Source: Acidovorax sp. sif1233
GTDB taxonomy: Bacteria; Pseudomonadota; Gammaproteobacteria; Burkholderiales; Burkholderiaceae_C
Direction: 5' to 3'
Length of the DNA stretch: 64,000 nucleotides
Assembly: GCF_019218755.1 (NCBI RefSeq)
Contig: NZ_JAHUWZ010000001.1
Coordinates: 806,001-870,000 of the forward strand
Positions within the stretch are counted from its first letter, which is position 1. Each line of letters opens with the position of its first letter. A model generated the notes under the pieces. It made no database searches, was not told where the DNA came from, and saw nothing but the letters and a program-made list of their open reading frames with translations. Of the stretch, positions 43,653-52,926 are shown one piece after another. A program made the translations under genes and the position numbers.

Positions 43653-44564
43653 TCAATGTTCTTCGGCCGGCGCGCCGGGCGCGGCGCGGGCCCGCAGGAT
43701 GGTGGCCACGATGCCGCTGCCCACGATGAGGGCCATGCCGATCCAGCCGATGGGCGGAATCTTGTCGCCAAACAGCAGCACGCTGTAGACGGCGGCGAAC
43801 ACGATCCCCGAATACTGCAGATTGGCCACCACCAGCGTGCCGCGCTGGGTCTTGGCGCTGGCGTAGGCCTTGGTCATGCACAGCTGGCCGCCCGCGGCCA
43901 GCACGCCGATGGGCAGCAGCCACAGCGCCTGCCAGCCCGGCCAGGCCGAGGTGCCGGTGAACAGCATGGCCACGCCGCCCGCCACCGCCGAGCCGACGGC
44001 GAAGTAGAAGACGGTGCGCGACTCGGGCTCGCCCAGGCGCGACAGCGCCACCACCTGCATATAGGCAAACGCAGCCGTCAGGCCCGACATCAGCCCGATC
44101 AGGCCGGCAAAGGCCTGGTTCTGGTCCAGGCTGGGGCGCAGCATCAGCACCACGCCCACAAAACCGACCAGCACGGTGAGCACCAGCGGGCCTTGCAGGG
44201 CCGGGCGCGGGGTGGCTGGCGAGGGGCGCCAGGCCAGCAGCGTGCCCCCGATCAGGAAGGCGGCGATCCACACGCTGCTCATGTAGTTGAGCGTCATGGC
44301 CGTGGCCAGGGGCAGGTGGGCGATGGCGAAGAACCAGGCTCCGAGCGAGGTCACGCCCACCAGGCTGCGCCAGGCGTGCATGCCGGGGTATTGCGTCGCC
44401 AGCGTCACCTTTTGCGAGCGCGCCAGCAGCCACAGGATGAACATGCCGATCAGGCCCCGGTAGCACACCAGCTCGGCCGAGTTGAAAAAGTCCGACGCGA
44501 TCTTGACGCACACGCCCATGCTGGCAAACAGGAACGCGGCCAACACCATCCAGAGGGCTTGCAT
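43653..44564 (-). CDS. DMT-superfamily (EamA) transporter
   Basis: 303 residues with ten hydrophobic helices in two EamA halves (FLFASMGVCVKIASDFFNSAELVCYRG at the start; KTQRGTLVVANLQYSGIVFAAVYSVLLFGD in the second). Likely exports amino acids or nucleotide-like metabolites, as related RhaT/EamA proteins do. The substrate is unknown. It starts 78 bp upstream of the sulfurtransferase gene and could be cotranscribed with it. Confidence 0.9.
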   Translation of the reverse strand: MQALWMVLAAFLFASMGVCVKIASDFFNSAELVCYRGLIGMFILWLLARSQKVTLATQYPGMHAWRSLVGVTSLGAWFFAIAHLPLATAMTLNYMSSVWIAAFLIGGTLLAWRPSPATPRPALQGPLVLTVLVGFVGVVLMLRPSLDQNQAFAGLIGLMSGLTAAFAYMQVVALSRLGEPESRTVFYFAVGSAVAGGVAMLFTGTSAWPGWQALWLLPIGVLAAGGQLCMTKAYASAKTQRGTLVVANLQYSGIVFAAVYSVLLFGDKIPPIGWIGMALIVGSGIVATILRARAAPGAPAEEH

Positions 44565-44602
44565 CGGGTTGTGGTCTCTCGAGGCGCGCCGTGGGGCGCA
44601 GA

Positions 44603-44660
44603 AATGAAAATAGCTGCCAGCGCTTATTTTTTAAGCACTGGCAGCTATTGTAATGAGAGC
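44603..44660. repeat. Dispersed repeat, copy G (near-perfect hairpin)
   Basis: AATAGCTGCCAGCGCTTA and TAAGCACTGGCAGCTATT pair with a single mismatch around a short T-rich loop. It lies between the Rieske and DMT genes on the same strand and may act as a weak terminator. Confidence 0.85.
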
Positions 44661-44704
44661 AGACCATGGTGGGCCTGCGGATTGGCGGGGTTTTGCCGCC
44701 GTAT

Positions 44705-45859
44705 TCAGCGTTTTGGCGTTGCCGGGTCGATGGTGTCCGAGCCCATCGCCTCACGGTACCACTCGTGGAAGTGCTGCATGCCGTCTTCCATGGGGCTTTG
44801 GTAAGGGCCCACTTCGTTGTCGCCACGGGCCAGCAGGGCCTTGCGGCCGGCGTCCATGCGTTCGCCGATCTCGTCGTCCTCGATGCAGGTCTCCATGTAG
44901 GCGGCCTTCTGCGCCTCGACGAATTCGCGCTCGAAGGCGGCGATCTCCTCGGGGTAGTAGAACTCCACCATGTTCAGCGTCTTGGTGGGGCTGACGGGGT
45001 GCAGCGTGGACACGGTGAGCACATGCGGGTACCACTCCACCATGATGTGGGGGTACAGCGTGAGCCAGATGGCTCCGTGCTTGGGCGGCTTGCCCTCCCG
45101 GAAGGCGAGCAGGGCCTCATGCCAGCGCTCGTACACGGGGCTGCCGGCCTTGCCCAGGCGGTTGGCCACACCCACGGTCTGCACCGAGTAGTTCTTGCCG
45201 AACTCCCAGCGCAGGTCCTCGCAGGTCACGAAGCTGCCCAGGCCGGGGTGGAAGGGCCCCACGTGGTAGTCCTCCAGATAGACCTCGATGAAGGTCTTCC
45301 AGTTGTAGTTGCACTCGTGCAGCTCCACGTGGTCGAGCACGTAGCCCTCGAAGTCCAGGTCGGCGCGCGGGCCCATCTGGGCGAGGTCGGCGGCCACGTC
45401 GTAGCCGTTGTCCTCGAACAGCAGGCCGTTCCACTCGCGCAGCTTGTAGTTGTTCAGGTTCAGGCAGGGGTCGTTCGCGAAGTGCGGGGCGCCCAGCAGC
45501 TCGCCCTGGGGGCTGTAGGTCCAGCGGTGCAGGGGGCACACGATGTTGCCGCCCGCGCTGCCCTTTTGCTGGGTGTGCAGCGAGCCCTTGCCCTTGAGCA
45601 TGACGGCCTGGCGGTGGCGGCAGACGTTGGAGACGAGCTCGACCCCGCCCTGGGCGTTGCGCACCAGGGCGCGGCCCTCGCCCTCCTGGGGCAGTGCGTA
45701 GTAGTCGCCGACGTTCGGCACGGACAGTTGATGCCCCACATAGCGGGGCCCGCGCTGGAAGATGGACTCCAGCTCGCGCTGGAACAGCGCATCGTCAAAG
45801 TAGCTTGAAACTGGTAGTTGGCTTGCGGCCTGCTGCAGTTGAAGACTTAAATCAGACAT
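44705..45859 (-). CDS. Rieske non-heme iron oxygenase, alpha subunit
   Basis: 384 residues. The Rieske [2Fe-2S] site is CRHRQAVML and CPLHRWTYSP, at about residues 80-115. The catalytic iron ligands fit EDYHVGPFHPG and a later Asp. SRPBCC-type C-terminal domain follows. It is closest in appearance to aromatic-ring or quaternary-amine oxygenases (choline and carnitine monooxygenases); the substrate is unknown. No reductase gene is adjacent. A terminator-like hairpin sits in its leader behind a TATAAT box. Confidence 0.88.
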   Translation of the reverse strand: MSDLSLQLQQAASQLPVSSYFDDALFQRELESIFQRGPRYVGHQLSVPNVGDYYALPQEGEGRALVRNAQGGVELVSNVCRHRQAVMLKGKGSLHTQQKGSAGGNIVCPLHRWTYSPQGELLGAPHFANDPCLNLNNYKLREWNGLLFEDNGYDVAADLAQMGPRADLDFEGYVLDHVELHECNYNWKTFIEVYLEDYHVGPFHPGLGSFVTCEDLRWEFGKNYSVQTVGVANRLGKAGSPVYERWHEALLAFREGKPPKHGAIWLTLYPHIMVEWYPHVLTVSTLHPVSPTKTLNMVEFYYPEEIAAFEREFVEAQKAAYMETCIEDDEIGERMDAGRKALLARGDNEVGPYQSPMEDGMQHFHEWYREAMGSDTIDPATPKR

Positions 45860-45912
45860 GGGTGACCTGACCTAAAGACTCCCCACAGGGAGGTGCGCCT
45901 GGGCGCATCTGG

Positions 45913-45943
45913 AAAAAAGAAACCGGCTCAGGAGATGAGCCGG
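45913..45943 (-). terminator. Intrinsic terminator in the Rieske gene leader
   Basis: On the minus strand CCGGCTCA and TGAGCCGG form a perfect 8-bp stem with a 5-nt loop, then a TTTC and a six-T run. It lies 54 bp before the Rieske start codon and downstream of a TATAAT box. Confidence 0.7.
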
Positions 45944-45958
45944 CTCGACGGGAATGGG

Positions 45959-45964
45959 ATTATA
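45959..45964 (-). promoter_or_regulatory. -10 box (TATAAT) upstream of the Rieske gene
   Basis: Consensus TATAAT on the minus strand, about 16 bp ahead of the leader hairpin. No good -35 hexamer is seen at 17 bp, so an activator may be needed. Confidence 0.5.
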
Positions 45965-46127
45965 GGCGGTGGGGTTATTCCCGCATCCCACTTACGTGTA
46001 TTGAAACCCCTGTTCCGGCCATCCGCTCACGGCGTGCCGCGGCCCCGTGGCGGGCCGGACACAGGCTTCTGGCGCCGGGGGCGGAGCGCGCCGGGGGGCG
46101 TCCCGCGCCGCGCCGCGGTGGTGCGCC

Positions 46128-46133
46128 TAAAAT
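46128..46133 (+). promoter_or_regulatory. Likely -10 box of the xseB-ispA-dxs operon
   Basis: CCTAAAATG with TAAAAT 35 bp before the xseB start, in an otherwise GC-rich region. No -35 consensus is clear. Confidence 0.4.
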
Positions 46134-46168
46134 GACCGGTTTTTCACCCGCGCACCGTCGCCCCCTCC

Positions 46169-46411
46169 ATGCCCAAGGCCCCCGCAACTCCCGCGCCCCC
46201 CGCCGAACCCGCTAGCTACGAAGCGGCGCTGGAAGAGCTGGAGCAACTCGTGGCCCGCATTGAATCGGGCCAGCTGCCGCTGGACCAGATGCTGGCCGGC
46301 TACCAGCGCGGTGCGGCGCTGCTGGCGTTCTGCCGCCAGCGGCTCGATGCCGTGCAGGACCAGATCAAGGTGCTGGACGAAGGACAGCTGCAACCATGGA
46401 ACCAGGAATGA
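46169..46411 (+). CDS. xseB: Exodeoxyribonuclease VII small subunit
   Basis: 80 residues with the family core [20 protein letters not shown] and [20 protein letters not shown]. It joins several copies to XseA to form the nuclease degrading single-stranded DNA. It overlaps ispA by ATGA, the common beta- and gammaproteobacterial order xseB-ispA-dxs. Confidence 0.94.
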   Translation: MPKAPATPAPPAEPASYEAALEELEQLVARIESGQLPLDQMLAGYQRGAALLAFCRQRLDAVQDQIKVLDEGQLQPWNQE

Positions 46412-47346
46412 GCGCGGTGCCGATGGCGTGTGCGAGCCGACCCCTTGACATGAATCTCTGGAGCCAGAACCACCTGGCACGCGTGGAGCAGGCCCTCTCG
46501 CAGTGGGTGGGCCACGGCGCGCCCGCCGGGCTGGGCGATGCCATGCGCTACGCCGTGCTCGACGGCGGCAAGCGCCTGCGGCCCCTGCTGGTGCTGGCGG
46601 CCTATGAGGCGGTGTGCAGCGGTGCCTCCGCCTCCGCGGTATTCGACGACGCGGCGCTGCGCGCGGCCTGCGCGGTGGAGCTGATCCACGCCTACTCGCT
46701 GGTGCACGACGACATGCCCTGCATGGACAACGACGTGCTGCGCCGGGGCAAGCCCACGGTGCACGTGCAGTTTGGCGAGGCCCAGGCGCTGCTGGCGGGC
46801 GACGCCCTGCAGGCCTTTGCGTTCGAATTGCTGACGCCGGACAACACCCTCATCCCCGCTGCCACCCAGGCCGCGCTGTGCCGGCTGCTGGCCTGCGCTG
46901 CGGGGTCGGCCGGCATGGCGGGTGGGCAGGCGATCGACCTGGCCAGCGTGGGGGTTGCGCTCACGCAGGACCAGCTGCGGCAGATGCACCGCCTCAAGAC
47001 GGGCGCGCTGCTGCAGGGCAGCGTGCTCATGGGCGCGGTGTGCGGCCATGCGGTGGGCGCGGCGTACCAGGCGCTGTCCGACTATGGCGCCGCCATGGGC
47101 CTTGCTTTCCAGGTGGTCGACGACATCCTGGACGTGGTGGCCGATTCGGCCACGCTGGGCAAGACGGCGGGCAAGGACGCGGCGGCCGACAAGCCCACCT
47201 ATGTCTCGCTGCTTGGGCTGGAGCCCGCGCGGGCCCATGCCGACGAACTCCTGGGCGAGGCGCATGCGGCGCTGGCCCGCAGCGGCCTGCCCGATACCCG
47301 CGCACTGGCGGCCCTGGCGGACATGGTGGTGCGCCGCTCGCACTGA
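46408..47346 (+). CDS. ispA: Farnesyl diphosphate synthase (polyprenyl synthetase)
   Basis: 312 residues; condenses isopentenyl and dimethylallyl diphosphates. First Asp-rich motif [12 protein letters not shown], substrate-binding GGKRLRP, second Asp-rich motif [12 protein letters not shown] at 46408 overlaps the xseB stop; an in-frame ATG at 46396 is the alternative. Sits between xseB and dxs in the isoprenoid operon. Confidence 0.95.
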   Translation: MSAVPMACASRPLDMNLWSQNHLARVEQALSQWVGHGAPAGLGDAMRYAVLDGGKRLRPLLVLAAYEAVCSGASASAVFDDAALRAACAVELIHAYSLVHDDMPCMDNDVLRRGKPTVHVQFGEAQALLAGDALQAFAFELLTPDNTLIPAATQAALCRLLACAAGSAGMAGGQAIDLASVGVALTQDQLRQMHRLKTGALLQGSVLMGAVCGHAVGAAYQALSDYGAAMGLAFQVVDDILDVVADSATLGKTAGKDAAADKPTYVSLLGLEPARAHADELLGEAHAALARSGLPDTRALAALADMVVRRSH

Positions 47347-47388
47347 GCAGGGCCCGGGCCGTGCCGCGTCGCGATGAAGAAACATACC

Positions 47389-47440
47389 AAACTGGCCACT
47401 GGCGCTTATCGGTAAAGCGCTGGAAGCTATAAAAAGAATA
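47389..47440 (-). repeat. Dispersed TAGCTGC/GCGCTT repeat, copy H
   Basis: Read on the minus strand: TATAGCTTCCAGCGCTTTAC then AAGCGCCAGTGGCCAGTTTG. It fills the ispA-dxs gap and ends 4 bp before the dxs ATG, where the ribosome-binding site would be expected. Confidence 0.75.
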
Positions 47441-47444
47441 GTAA

Positions 47445-49325
47445 ATGTCCACGACGTCCTTTCCCCTGCTGCAGAACATCAATGACCCGGCAGACCTGCG
47501 CAAGCTCTCGCGCGCAGACCTCAAGGCGCTGGCCACCGAACTGCGCGAGTTCGTGCTGCAGAGCGTCTCCCAGACCGGCGGCCACCTCAGCTCCAACCTG
47601 GGCACGGTGGAGCTGACCGTGGCGCTGCACCACGTCTTCAACACCCCCGAAGACCGCCTCGTGTGGGACGTGGGCCACCAGACTTACCCCCACAAGATCC
47701 TGACCGGCCGGCGCGACCGCATGCATACGCTGCGCCAGCTGGGCGGCATCTCGGGGTTTCCGCAGCGGGCGGAAAGCGTGTATGACACCTTCGGAACGGC
47801 GCACTCGAGCACCAGCATCTCGGCGGCACTGGGCATGGCGCTGGCCGCCAAGCGCAAGGGAGAAGACCGGCATGCGGTGGCCATCATCGGCGACGGCGCG
47901 ATGAGCGCCGGCATGGCCTTCGAGGCGCTCAACAACGGCGGCGTGGCCGACGCCAACCTGCTTGTCGTGCTCAACGACAACGACATGAGCATCAGCCCGC
48001 CCGTCGGTGCGCTCAACCGCTACCTGGCCCAGCTCATGAGCGGCCAGTTCTACGCCGCCGCCAAGAACGTGGGCAAGACCGTGCTGCGCCCCGTGCCGCC
48101 CTTGCTGGAGCTGGCCAAGCGCTTCGAGCAGCAGGCCAAGGGCATGGTGGTGCCCGCCACGCTGTTCGAGAAGTTCGGCTTCAACTACATCGGTCCCATC
48201 GACGGCCACGACCTCGATTCGCTGATCCCCACGCTCGAGAACATCAAGAGCCTCAAGGGCCCGCAGTTCCTGCACGTGGTCACCAAGAAGGGCCAGGGCT
48301 ACAAGCTGGCCGAGGCCGACCCCGTGGCCTACCACGGCCCCGGCAAGTTCGACCCGGCCGTGGGCCTGGTCAAGAGCAGCGCCGCGCCGAAGCCCACCTT
48401 CACCCAGGTGTTCGGCCAGTGGCTGTGCGACATGGCCGCGCACGACGGGCGCCTGGTGGGCATCACGCCCGCCATGCGCGAAGGCTCGGGCATGGTCGAG
48501 TTTGAAAAGCGCTTTCCGGACCGCTACTACGACGTGGGCATCGCCGAGCAGCACGCCGTGACGTTCGCCGCCGGCATGGCCTGCGAGGGCGTCAAGCCCG
48601 TGGTGGCGATCTACTCCACCTTCCTGCAGCGCGGCTACGACCAGCTGATCCACGACGTGGCGCTGCAGAACCTGCCCGTGGTGTTCGCGCTCGACCGTGC
48701 CGGGCTGGTGGGCGCGGACGGCGCCACGCATGCCGGGGCGTATGACATCCCGTTTGTGCGCTGCATCCCGAACATGAGCATGGCCTGCCCGGCCGACGAG
48801 CGCGAATGCCGCCAGTTGCTGAGCAGCGCCTTCGAGCAGGACCACCCCGTGGCCGTGCGCTACCCGCGCGGCAGCGGCGCGGGCGTGGCGCCGCTGGCGG
48901 GCCTGGACAGCCTGCCCTTTGGCAAGGGCGAGATCCGCCGCGAGCGCCAGGGCACCCGTGCCGGTGCCCCGCGCATCGCCATCCTGTCGTTTGGCACGCT
49001 GCTGTACCCCGCGCTCGAAGCGGCCGAGGCGCTGGACGCCACGGTGGTCAACATGCGCTGGGCCAAGCCCGTCGACGAGGCGCTGCTGCGTGAAGTGGCC
49101 GAGCGCCACGATGCGCTGGTCACGCTGGAAGAAGGCGCGATCATGGGCGGCGCGGGCAGCGCCGTGACCGAAGCGCTCAACGCCATGGGCATGGTGCGCC
49201 CGGTGCTGCAGCTGGGCCTGCCGGACGTGTTCATCGAGCACGGCGATCCGGCCAGGCTCCTGGCATTGCAGGGGCTCGACGCGGCGGGAATCCGCAACGC
49301 GATAGAGAAGCGGTTCCCGGGCTAG
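47445..49325 (+). CDS. dxs: 1-Deoxy-D-xylulose-5-phosphate synthase
   Basis: 626 residues; makes DXP from pyruvate and glyceraldehyde 3-phosphate, the first step of the MEP pathway. [15 protein letters not shown].., the thiamine-diphosphate motif [16 protein letters not shown], and [18 protein letters not shown] are all present. Full length. The upstream ispA and xseB genes are in the usual order. Confidence 0.97.
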   Translation: MSTTSFPLLQNINDPADLRKLSRADLKALATELREFVLQSVSQTGGHLSSNLGTVELTVALHHVFNTPEDRLVWDVGHQTYPHKILTGRRDRMHTLRQLGGISGFPQRAESVYDTFGTAHSSTSISAALGMALAAKRKGEDRHAVAIIGDGAMSAGMAFEALNNGGVADANLLVVLNDNDMSISPPVGALNRYLAQLMSGQFYAAAKNVGKTVLRPVPPLLELAKRFEQQAKGMVVPATLFEKFGFNYIGPIDGHDLDSLIPTLENIKSLKGPQFLHVVTKKGQGYKLAEADPVAYHGPGKFDPAVGLVKSSAAPKPTFTQVFGQWLCDMAAHDGRLVGITPAMREGSGMVEFEKRFPDRYYDVGIAEQHAVTFAAGMACEGVKPVVAIYSTFLQRGYDQLIHDVALQNLPVVFALDRAGLVGADGATHAGAYDIPFVRCIPNMSMACPADERECRQLLSSAFEQDHPVAVRYPRGSGAGVAPLAGLDSLPFGKGEIRRERQGTRAGAPRIAILSFGTLLYPALEAAEALDATVVNMRWAKPVDEALLREVAERHDALVTLEEGAIMGGAGSAVTEALNAMGMVRPVLQLGLPDVFIEHGDPARLLALQGLDAAGIRNAIEKRFPG

Positions 49326-49510
49326 GGCGAACGGCCGCGCTGCGCGGACTGGCTTCGCCGACGGCCGCATGCCGTGGGTGGATGCGCAGGCCGCGCCCTC
49401 TGCTTTTTTCCGGGACAGGGTGGGGCGCTGACGGCGGGGCCGCCAGCCGGTGCCGCGCATGGCCTTGCGTGCCCGGGAAAACCTAGAGGGCCAGCCGCGG
49501 ACCCTCCTCC

Positions 49511-49516
49511 TACAAT
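49511..49516 (+). promoter_or_regulatory. -10 box of the first TRAP receptor gene
   Basis: CCTACAATTG (TACAAT) about 93 bp before the start codon. A similar TTCCTACAAT occurs at the same relative position before the second receptor gene. Confidence 0.5.
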
Positions 49517-49608
49517 TGCGACAAAAGGCAACAGTGCCCGTCCCTCGCCAGCGCCGCAATGGCGCCATGCGCCCGCGCCTGCCAACACCCCTCTTGGAGA
49601 CAAGTTCT

Positions 49609-50691
49609 ATGGATCGCCGCTCTCTCGTCAGACACGCAGGTATCGCAGGGGTCCTGGCCACCGGCGTGGCGCCCGCGGTGTTTGCGCAGGCATCCATCCG
49701 GTGGCGCCTGGCCTCCAGTTTCCCCAAGTCGCTGGACACCATCTATGGCGGCGCGGAGGTGTTCGCCAAGGCCGTGAAAGTGATGACGAACGGCCGCTTC
49801 GAGATCTCCGTGCACGCGGGGGGCGAACTCGTGCCGGCATTTGGCGTGGTGGACGCCGTGCAGGGCGGCGCGGTCGAGATGTGCCATACCGTGCCGTATT
49901 ACTTCTACGGCAAGAGCCCCGCCTTCGCGCTGGGCTCGGCCATCCCCTTCGGCTTCAACGCGCGCCAGATGAGCGCCTGGATGCTCCATGGCAATGGACG
50001 CAAGCTCATGGACGAGTTCTACGCCGGCTTCAGCATGGTCAGTTTCGCGGGGGGAAACACCGGCACGCAGATGGGCGGGTGGTACTTGCGCGAGATCAAG
50101 AGCCCGAGCGACTTCAAGGGCATGAAGATGCGCCTGGGCGGCGGTCTGGTGGGTGAAGTGATGTCCCGGCTGGGCGCCATTCCGCAGAGCATTCCGGGGG
50201 GCGAGATCTACCAGGCCTTGCAAAAGGGCACCATCGACGCCGCCGAATGGGTGGGGCCGTATGACGACCAGAAGCTGGGGTTCAACAAGGTGGCGCCCTT
50301 TTACTATTACCCCGGCTGGTGGGAGGGCGGGCCCGAGGTGGATTTCTTCATCCACAAGAAGGCGTTCGACGGCCTCTCGGCCGACAACAAGCTCATCGTG
50401 GAGGCGGCCGCCGCCATCGCGCATGCGGACATGCTGGCCAAGTACGACGCGCTGAACCCCACCGCGCTCAAGCAGCTGGTGGCCGCCAAGACCAAGGTGC
50501 TGCCGTTCTCGCAAAGTGTCATGGATGCGGCCTTCAAGGCGTCCATGGAGGTCTTTGCGCACAACGATTCCAAAAGCCCCGAGTGGAAGAAGATCTACGG
50601 GGACATGCGCAACTTCCAGCGCGACCAGATCCTCTGGTTCCGCTTTGCCGAAGCGCGCTACGACACCTTCATGTCGGCGCAGAAGATCTGA
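49609..50691 (+). CDS. TRAP transporter receptor, TakP-like (copy 1)
   Basis: 360 residues. A twin-Arg-like signal sequence (MDRRSLVRHAGIAGVLATGV) ends near residue 26. The mature part matches DctP-type receptors, and AAEWVGPYDDQKLGF with YYYPGWWEGGPEVDFF is typical of the TakP branch that binds 2-oxo acids. Clearly paralogous to the next gene, of identical length. It should deliver substrate to the DctQ and DctM proteins encoded on the opposite strand 2-5 kb away. GGAG lies 9 nt before the ATG. Confidence 0.92.
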   Translation: MDRRSLVRHAGIAGVLATGVAPAVFAQASIRWRLASSFPKSLDTIYGGAEVFAKAVKVMTNGRFEISVHAGGELVPAFGVVDAVQGGAVEMCHTVPYYFYGKSPAFALGSAIPFGFNARQMSAWMLHGNGRKLMDEFYAGFSMVSFAGGNTGTQMGGWYLREIKSPSDFKGMKMRLGGGLVGEVMSRLGAIPQSIPGGEIYQALQKGTIDAAEWVGPYDDQKLGFNKVAPFYYYPGWWEGGPEVDFFIHKKAFDGLSADNKLIVEAAAAIAHADMLAKYDALNPTALKQLVAAKTKVLPFSQSVMDAAFKASMEVFAHNDSKSPEWKKIYGDMRNFQRDQILWFRFAEARYDTFMSAQKI

Positions 50692-50827
50692 CGCCGCTTG
50701 CGGGCGATGCGGCCCGTTGCGGCCTTGTGTGCGCGGGGCGCAGCCGATGCTTGCAGAACCCTGAAGCCCTGATCGGGCGTCTGGGATTTCACGGGAAAAC
50801 CCGCAAATCCGGCACAGGGCATGTTCC

Positions 50828-50833
50828 TACAAT
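50828..50833 (+). promoter_or_regulatory. -10 box of the second TRAP receptor gene
   Basis: TTCCTACAATCG (TACAAT) 82 bp before the start codon, resembling the box before copy 1. A GGGAAAAC stretch upstream is also shared. Confidence 0.5.
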
Positions 50834-50915
50834 CGACTCCGGTAAAAAGGTTCTTGGCCCGTGGGTTACCGCCCGTTGCGCCAAGTTGTGCAATCGAGTT
50901 TTCGGAGATAACCAC

Positions 50916-51998
50916 ATGGATCGTCGTTCAATCATCAAGCATGCGGGCATCGCGGGCGTGCTGGCCGCGGGTGTTGCGCCTGCCGTTCACGCACAGGCTG
51001 CCGTGCGCTGGCGCCTTGCGTCGAGCTTCCCCAAGCCCCTTGACACCATCTACGGCGGTGCCGAGGTGTTTGCCAATGCGGTGAAGGCCATGTCGGGCGG
51101 CAAGTTCGAGATTTCGGTGCACGCTGGCGGCGAACTGATGCCCGCCATGGGCGTGGCTGACGGCGTGCAGCAAGGCTCCGTGGAAATGTGCCACACCGTG
51201 CCGTACTACTTCTACGGCAAGAACCCCGCGTTCGCGCTGGGCTCCGCGATCCCGTTCGGCATGAATTCGCGCCAGATGAACGCGTGGATGATGCACGGCA
51301 ACGGCCGCAAGCTGATGGACGAGTTCTACGCAGGCTACGGCATGCTGAGCTTCGCGGGCGGCAACACGGGCACGCAGATGGGCGGCTGGTACCGCAAGGA
51401 AATCAAGTCGGTCGCTGACCTCAAGGGCCTGAAGATGCGCCTGGGCGGCGGCCTCGTCGGCGAAGTGATGCAGAAGATGGGTGTTGTTCCCCAAAGCCTG
51501 CCAGGCGGCGAAATCTACCAGGCGCTGGAAAAAGGCACCATCGATGCGGCGGAATGGGTCGGCCCCTATGACGACCAGAAGCTGGGCTTCAACAAGGTGG
51601 CGCCTCACTACTACTACCCCGGCTGGTGGGAAGGCGGTCCTGAAGTGGACTTCTTCATCAACCAGAAGGCCTTCGATGCCCTGTCGGCCGAGAACAAGGC
51701 CATCATCCAGTCCGCTTCGTCGCACGCCGCCGTGGACATGCTGGCCAAGTACGACGCCCGCAACCCCGTGGCCCTCAAGCAACTGATCGGCGCGAAGATC
51801 AAGCTGCTGCCCTTCACCAAGGACGTGCTGGACGCTTCGTTCAAGGCTTCCCAGGAGGTGTACGCCGAGAACGATGCCAAGAGCCCCGAGTGGAAGAAGA
51901 TCTATGCGGACTTCCGCAACTTCCAGCGCGACCAGGTGGCGTGGTTCCGCGTGGCCGAAGGCCGTTTCGACAGCTACATGCAGACCCTCAAGCTCTGA
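50916..51998 (+). CDS. TRAP transporter receptor, TakP-like (copy 2)
   Basis: 360 residues, strongly similar to copy 1 throughout (same signal, MDRRSIIKHAGIAGVLAAGV, same WVGPYDDQKLGF and YYYPGWWEGGPEVDFF). Differences concentrate in surface positions and the C-terminal third. GGAG 8 nt before the ATG. Own promoter-like box upstream and a strong terminator downstream suggest independent transcription. The two copies may have diverged in ligand. Confidence 0.93.
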   Translation: MDRRSIIKHAGIAGVLAAGVAPAVHAQAAVRWRLASSFPKPLDTIYGGAEVFANAVKAMSGGKFEISVHAGGELMPAMGVADGVQQGSVEMCHTVPYYFYGKNPAFALGSAIPFGMNSRQMNAWMMHGNGRKLMDEFYAGYGMLSFAGGNTGTQMGGWYRKEIKSVADLKGLKMRLGGGLVGEVMQKMGVVPQSLPGGEIYQALEKGTIDAAEWVGPYDDQKLGFNKVAPHYYYPGWWEGGPEVDFFINQKAFDALSAENKAIIQSASSHAAVDMLAKYDARNPVALKQLIGAKIKLLPFTKDVLDASFKASQEVYAENDAKSPEWKKIYADFRNFQRDQVAWFRVAEGRFDSYMQTLKL

Positions 51999-52024
51999 CG
52001 CCCCACCGCGCTCAGTGCAAAAAG

Positions 52025-52050
52025 AAAACCGCGCCCTGGCGCGGTTTTTT
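52025..52050 (+). terminator. Terminator of the second TRAP receptor gene
   Basis: AAAACCGCGCC and GGCGCGGTTTT pair around a CT loop and are followed by Ts. Confidence 0.9.
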
Positions 52051-52349
52051 CATGGGCGTCGTTTTTCTATTCGCTGTGCGGTCCGCTCGCCAGAGGATGG
52101 GCCCACGCAGCGGGAGCCGGGGCCGCCGCCGGGCTCCTCATCCCCGTGGCACGCAGCTCCACCCACGGCCAACCCCTGGCTCACCTTGCCCTGCGTGTGG
52201 CATGCAGCGCCCCCGGTGGCCGTGCGGAGGGTGTCCAAGAGGCCTGGGGGCAAGGCGCGGGAGGTTGCACGCGGGCGCCGGGAGCGTCCGCCAGGAGTGA
52301 TCGCCGCTGCGCGTTGGCGAGTCGGGCCCGCCATTGTGTGGAGCGCATG
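52051..52349. other. Intergenic region between convergent TRAP units
   Basis: Part of a 353-bp non-coding gap. It contains an imperfect direct repeat, GTGGCACGCAGCTCC and GTGGCATGCAGCGCC (about 52145 and 52197). No gene is seen. Confidence 0.4.
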
Positions 52350-52382
52350 AAAAAGGCGGGCACCCCTCTCGGAGTGCCCGCC
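52350..52382 (-). terminator. Terminator of the leftward TRAP membrane unit
   Basis: On the minus strand GGCGGGCAC and GTGCCCGCC pair around a 10-nt loop and are followed by a short T-run. Confidence 0.85.
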
Positions 52383-52403
52383 TCTCCACGAAGCCGTGGC
52401 GGC

Positions 52404-52892
52404 TCAGAATTGCCGGAAGGCGCTGAGCTCTTTTCCCATGCGCTCGAACTCGCCGATCAGGGCGGGCGTGGCGCCATAGAACACCGTGAACTTGCCGGCG
52501 AGCGTGCGCACGTACAGGCGGGGAGCGATGAGCCAGCTGAACCCGCGCACGCGGATCAGCCGCACATAGGCCAGGTCGTCGTAGGGCATGGCCTTGTCCC
52601 ACACCCAGCGCTGGTGCAGGCCTTTCGTGTCCATGCGCGTGGTGCTCACCATGATGCTCCACCAGGTCCAGGCCATCAGCGCCAGGCCCGCGATGAACCA
52701 TCCGGTGCCCGTGCCCACCGAGTTGCCCAGCGCTCCCCGTGTCCACAGCTGGGCGAACCACAGGGCGCAACCGCCCACGATCACGGTGGCCATGAGCCGG
52801 AACGAGCGCGAGAACGCGGGGCCCACGACCGTGCCGCCCTCGGGTGTAAATCGAAAGGGCTCGGGCAGGGGCAGCGGGGTGAGGTTCAGCAT
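52404..52892 (-). CDS. Small membrane protein with PH-like domain, downstream of DctM
   Basis: 162 residues. Two adjacent membrane helices (LMATVIVGGCALWFAQLW and GWFIAGLALMAWTWWSIMV) precede a beta-rich C-terminal part (TTRMDTKGLHQRW..YVRLIRVRGFSWLI). The layout resembles bacterial PH-domain membrane proteins. No known function. It lies 34 bp after dctM on the same strand and could belong to that operon. Confidence 0.75.
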   Translation of the reverse strand: MLNLTPLPLPEPFRFTPEGGTVVGPAFSRSFRLMATVIVGGCALWFAQLWTRGALGNSVGTGTGWFIAGLALMAWTWWSIMVSTTRMDTKGLHQRWVWDKAMPYDDLAYVRLIRVRGFSWLIAPRLYVRTLAGKFTVFYGATPALIGEFERMGKELSAFRQF

Positions 52893-52926
52893 GGCAATGG
52901 GAGCGCGGGGATGGGCCTGTTGTGCA

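Noticed and set aside
47427-49742. Long open frame antisense to dxs
   Set aside because: Overlaps the unmistakable dxs gene; no recognisable motif.
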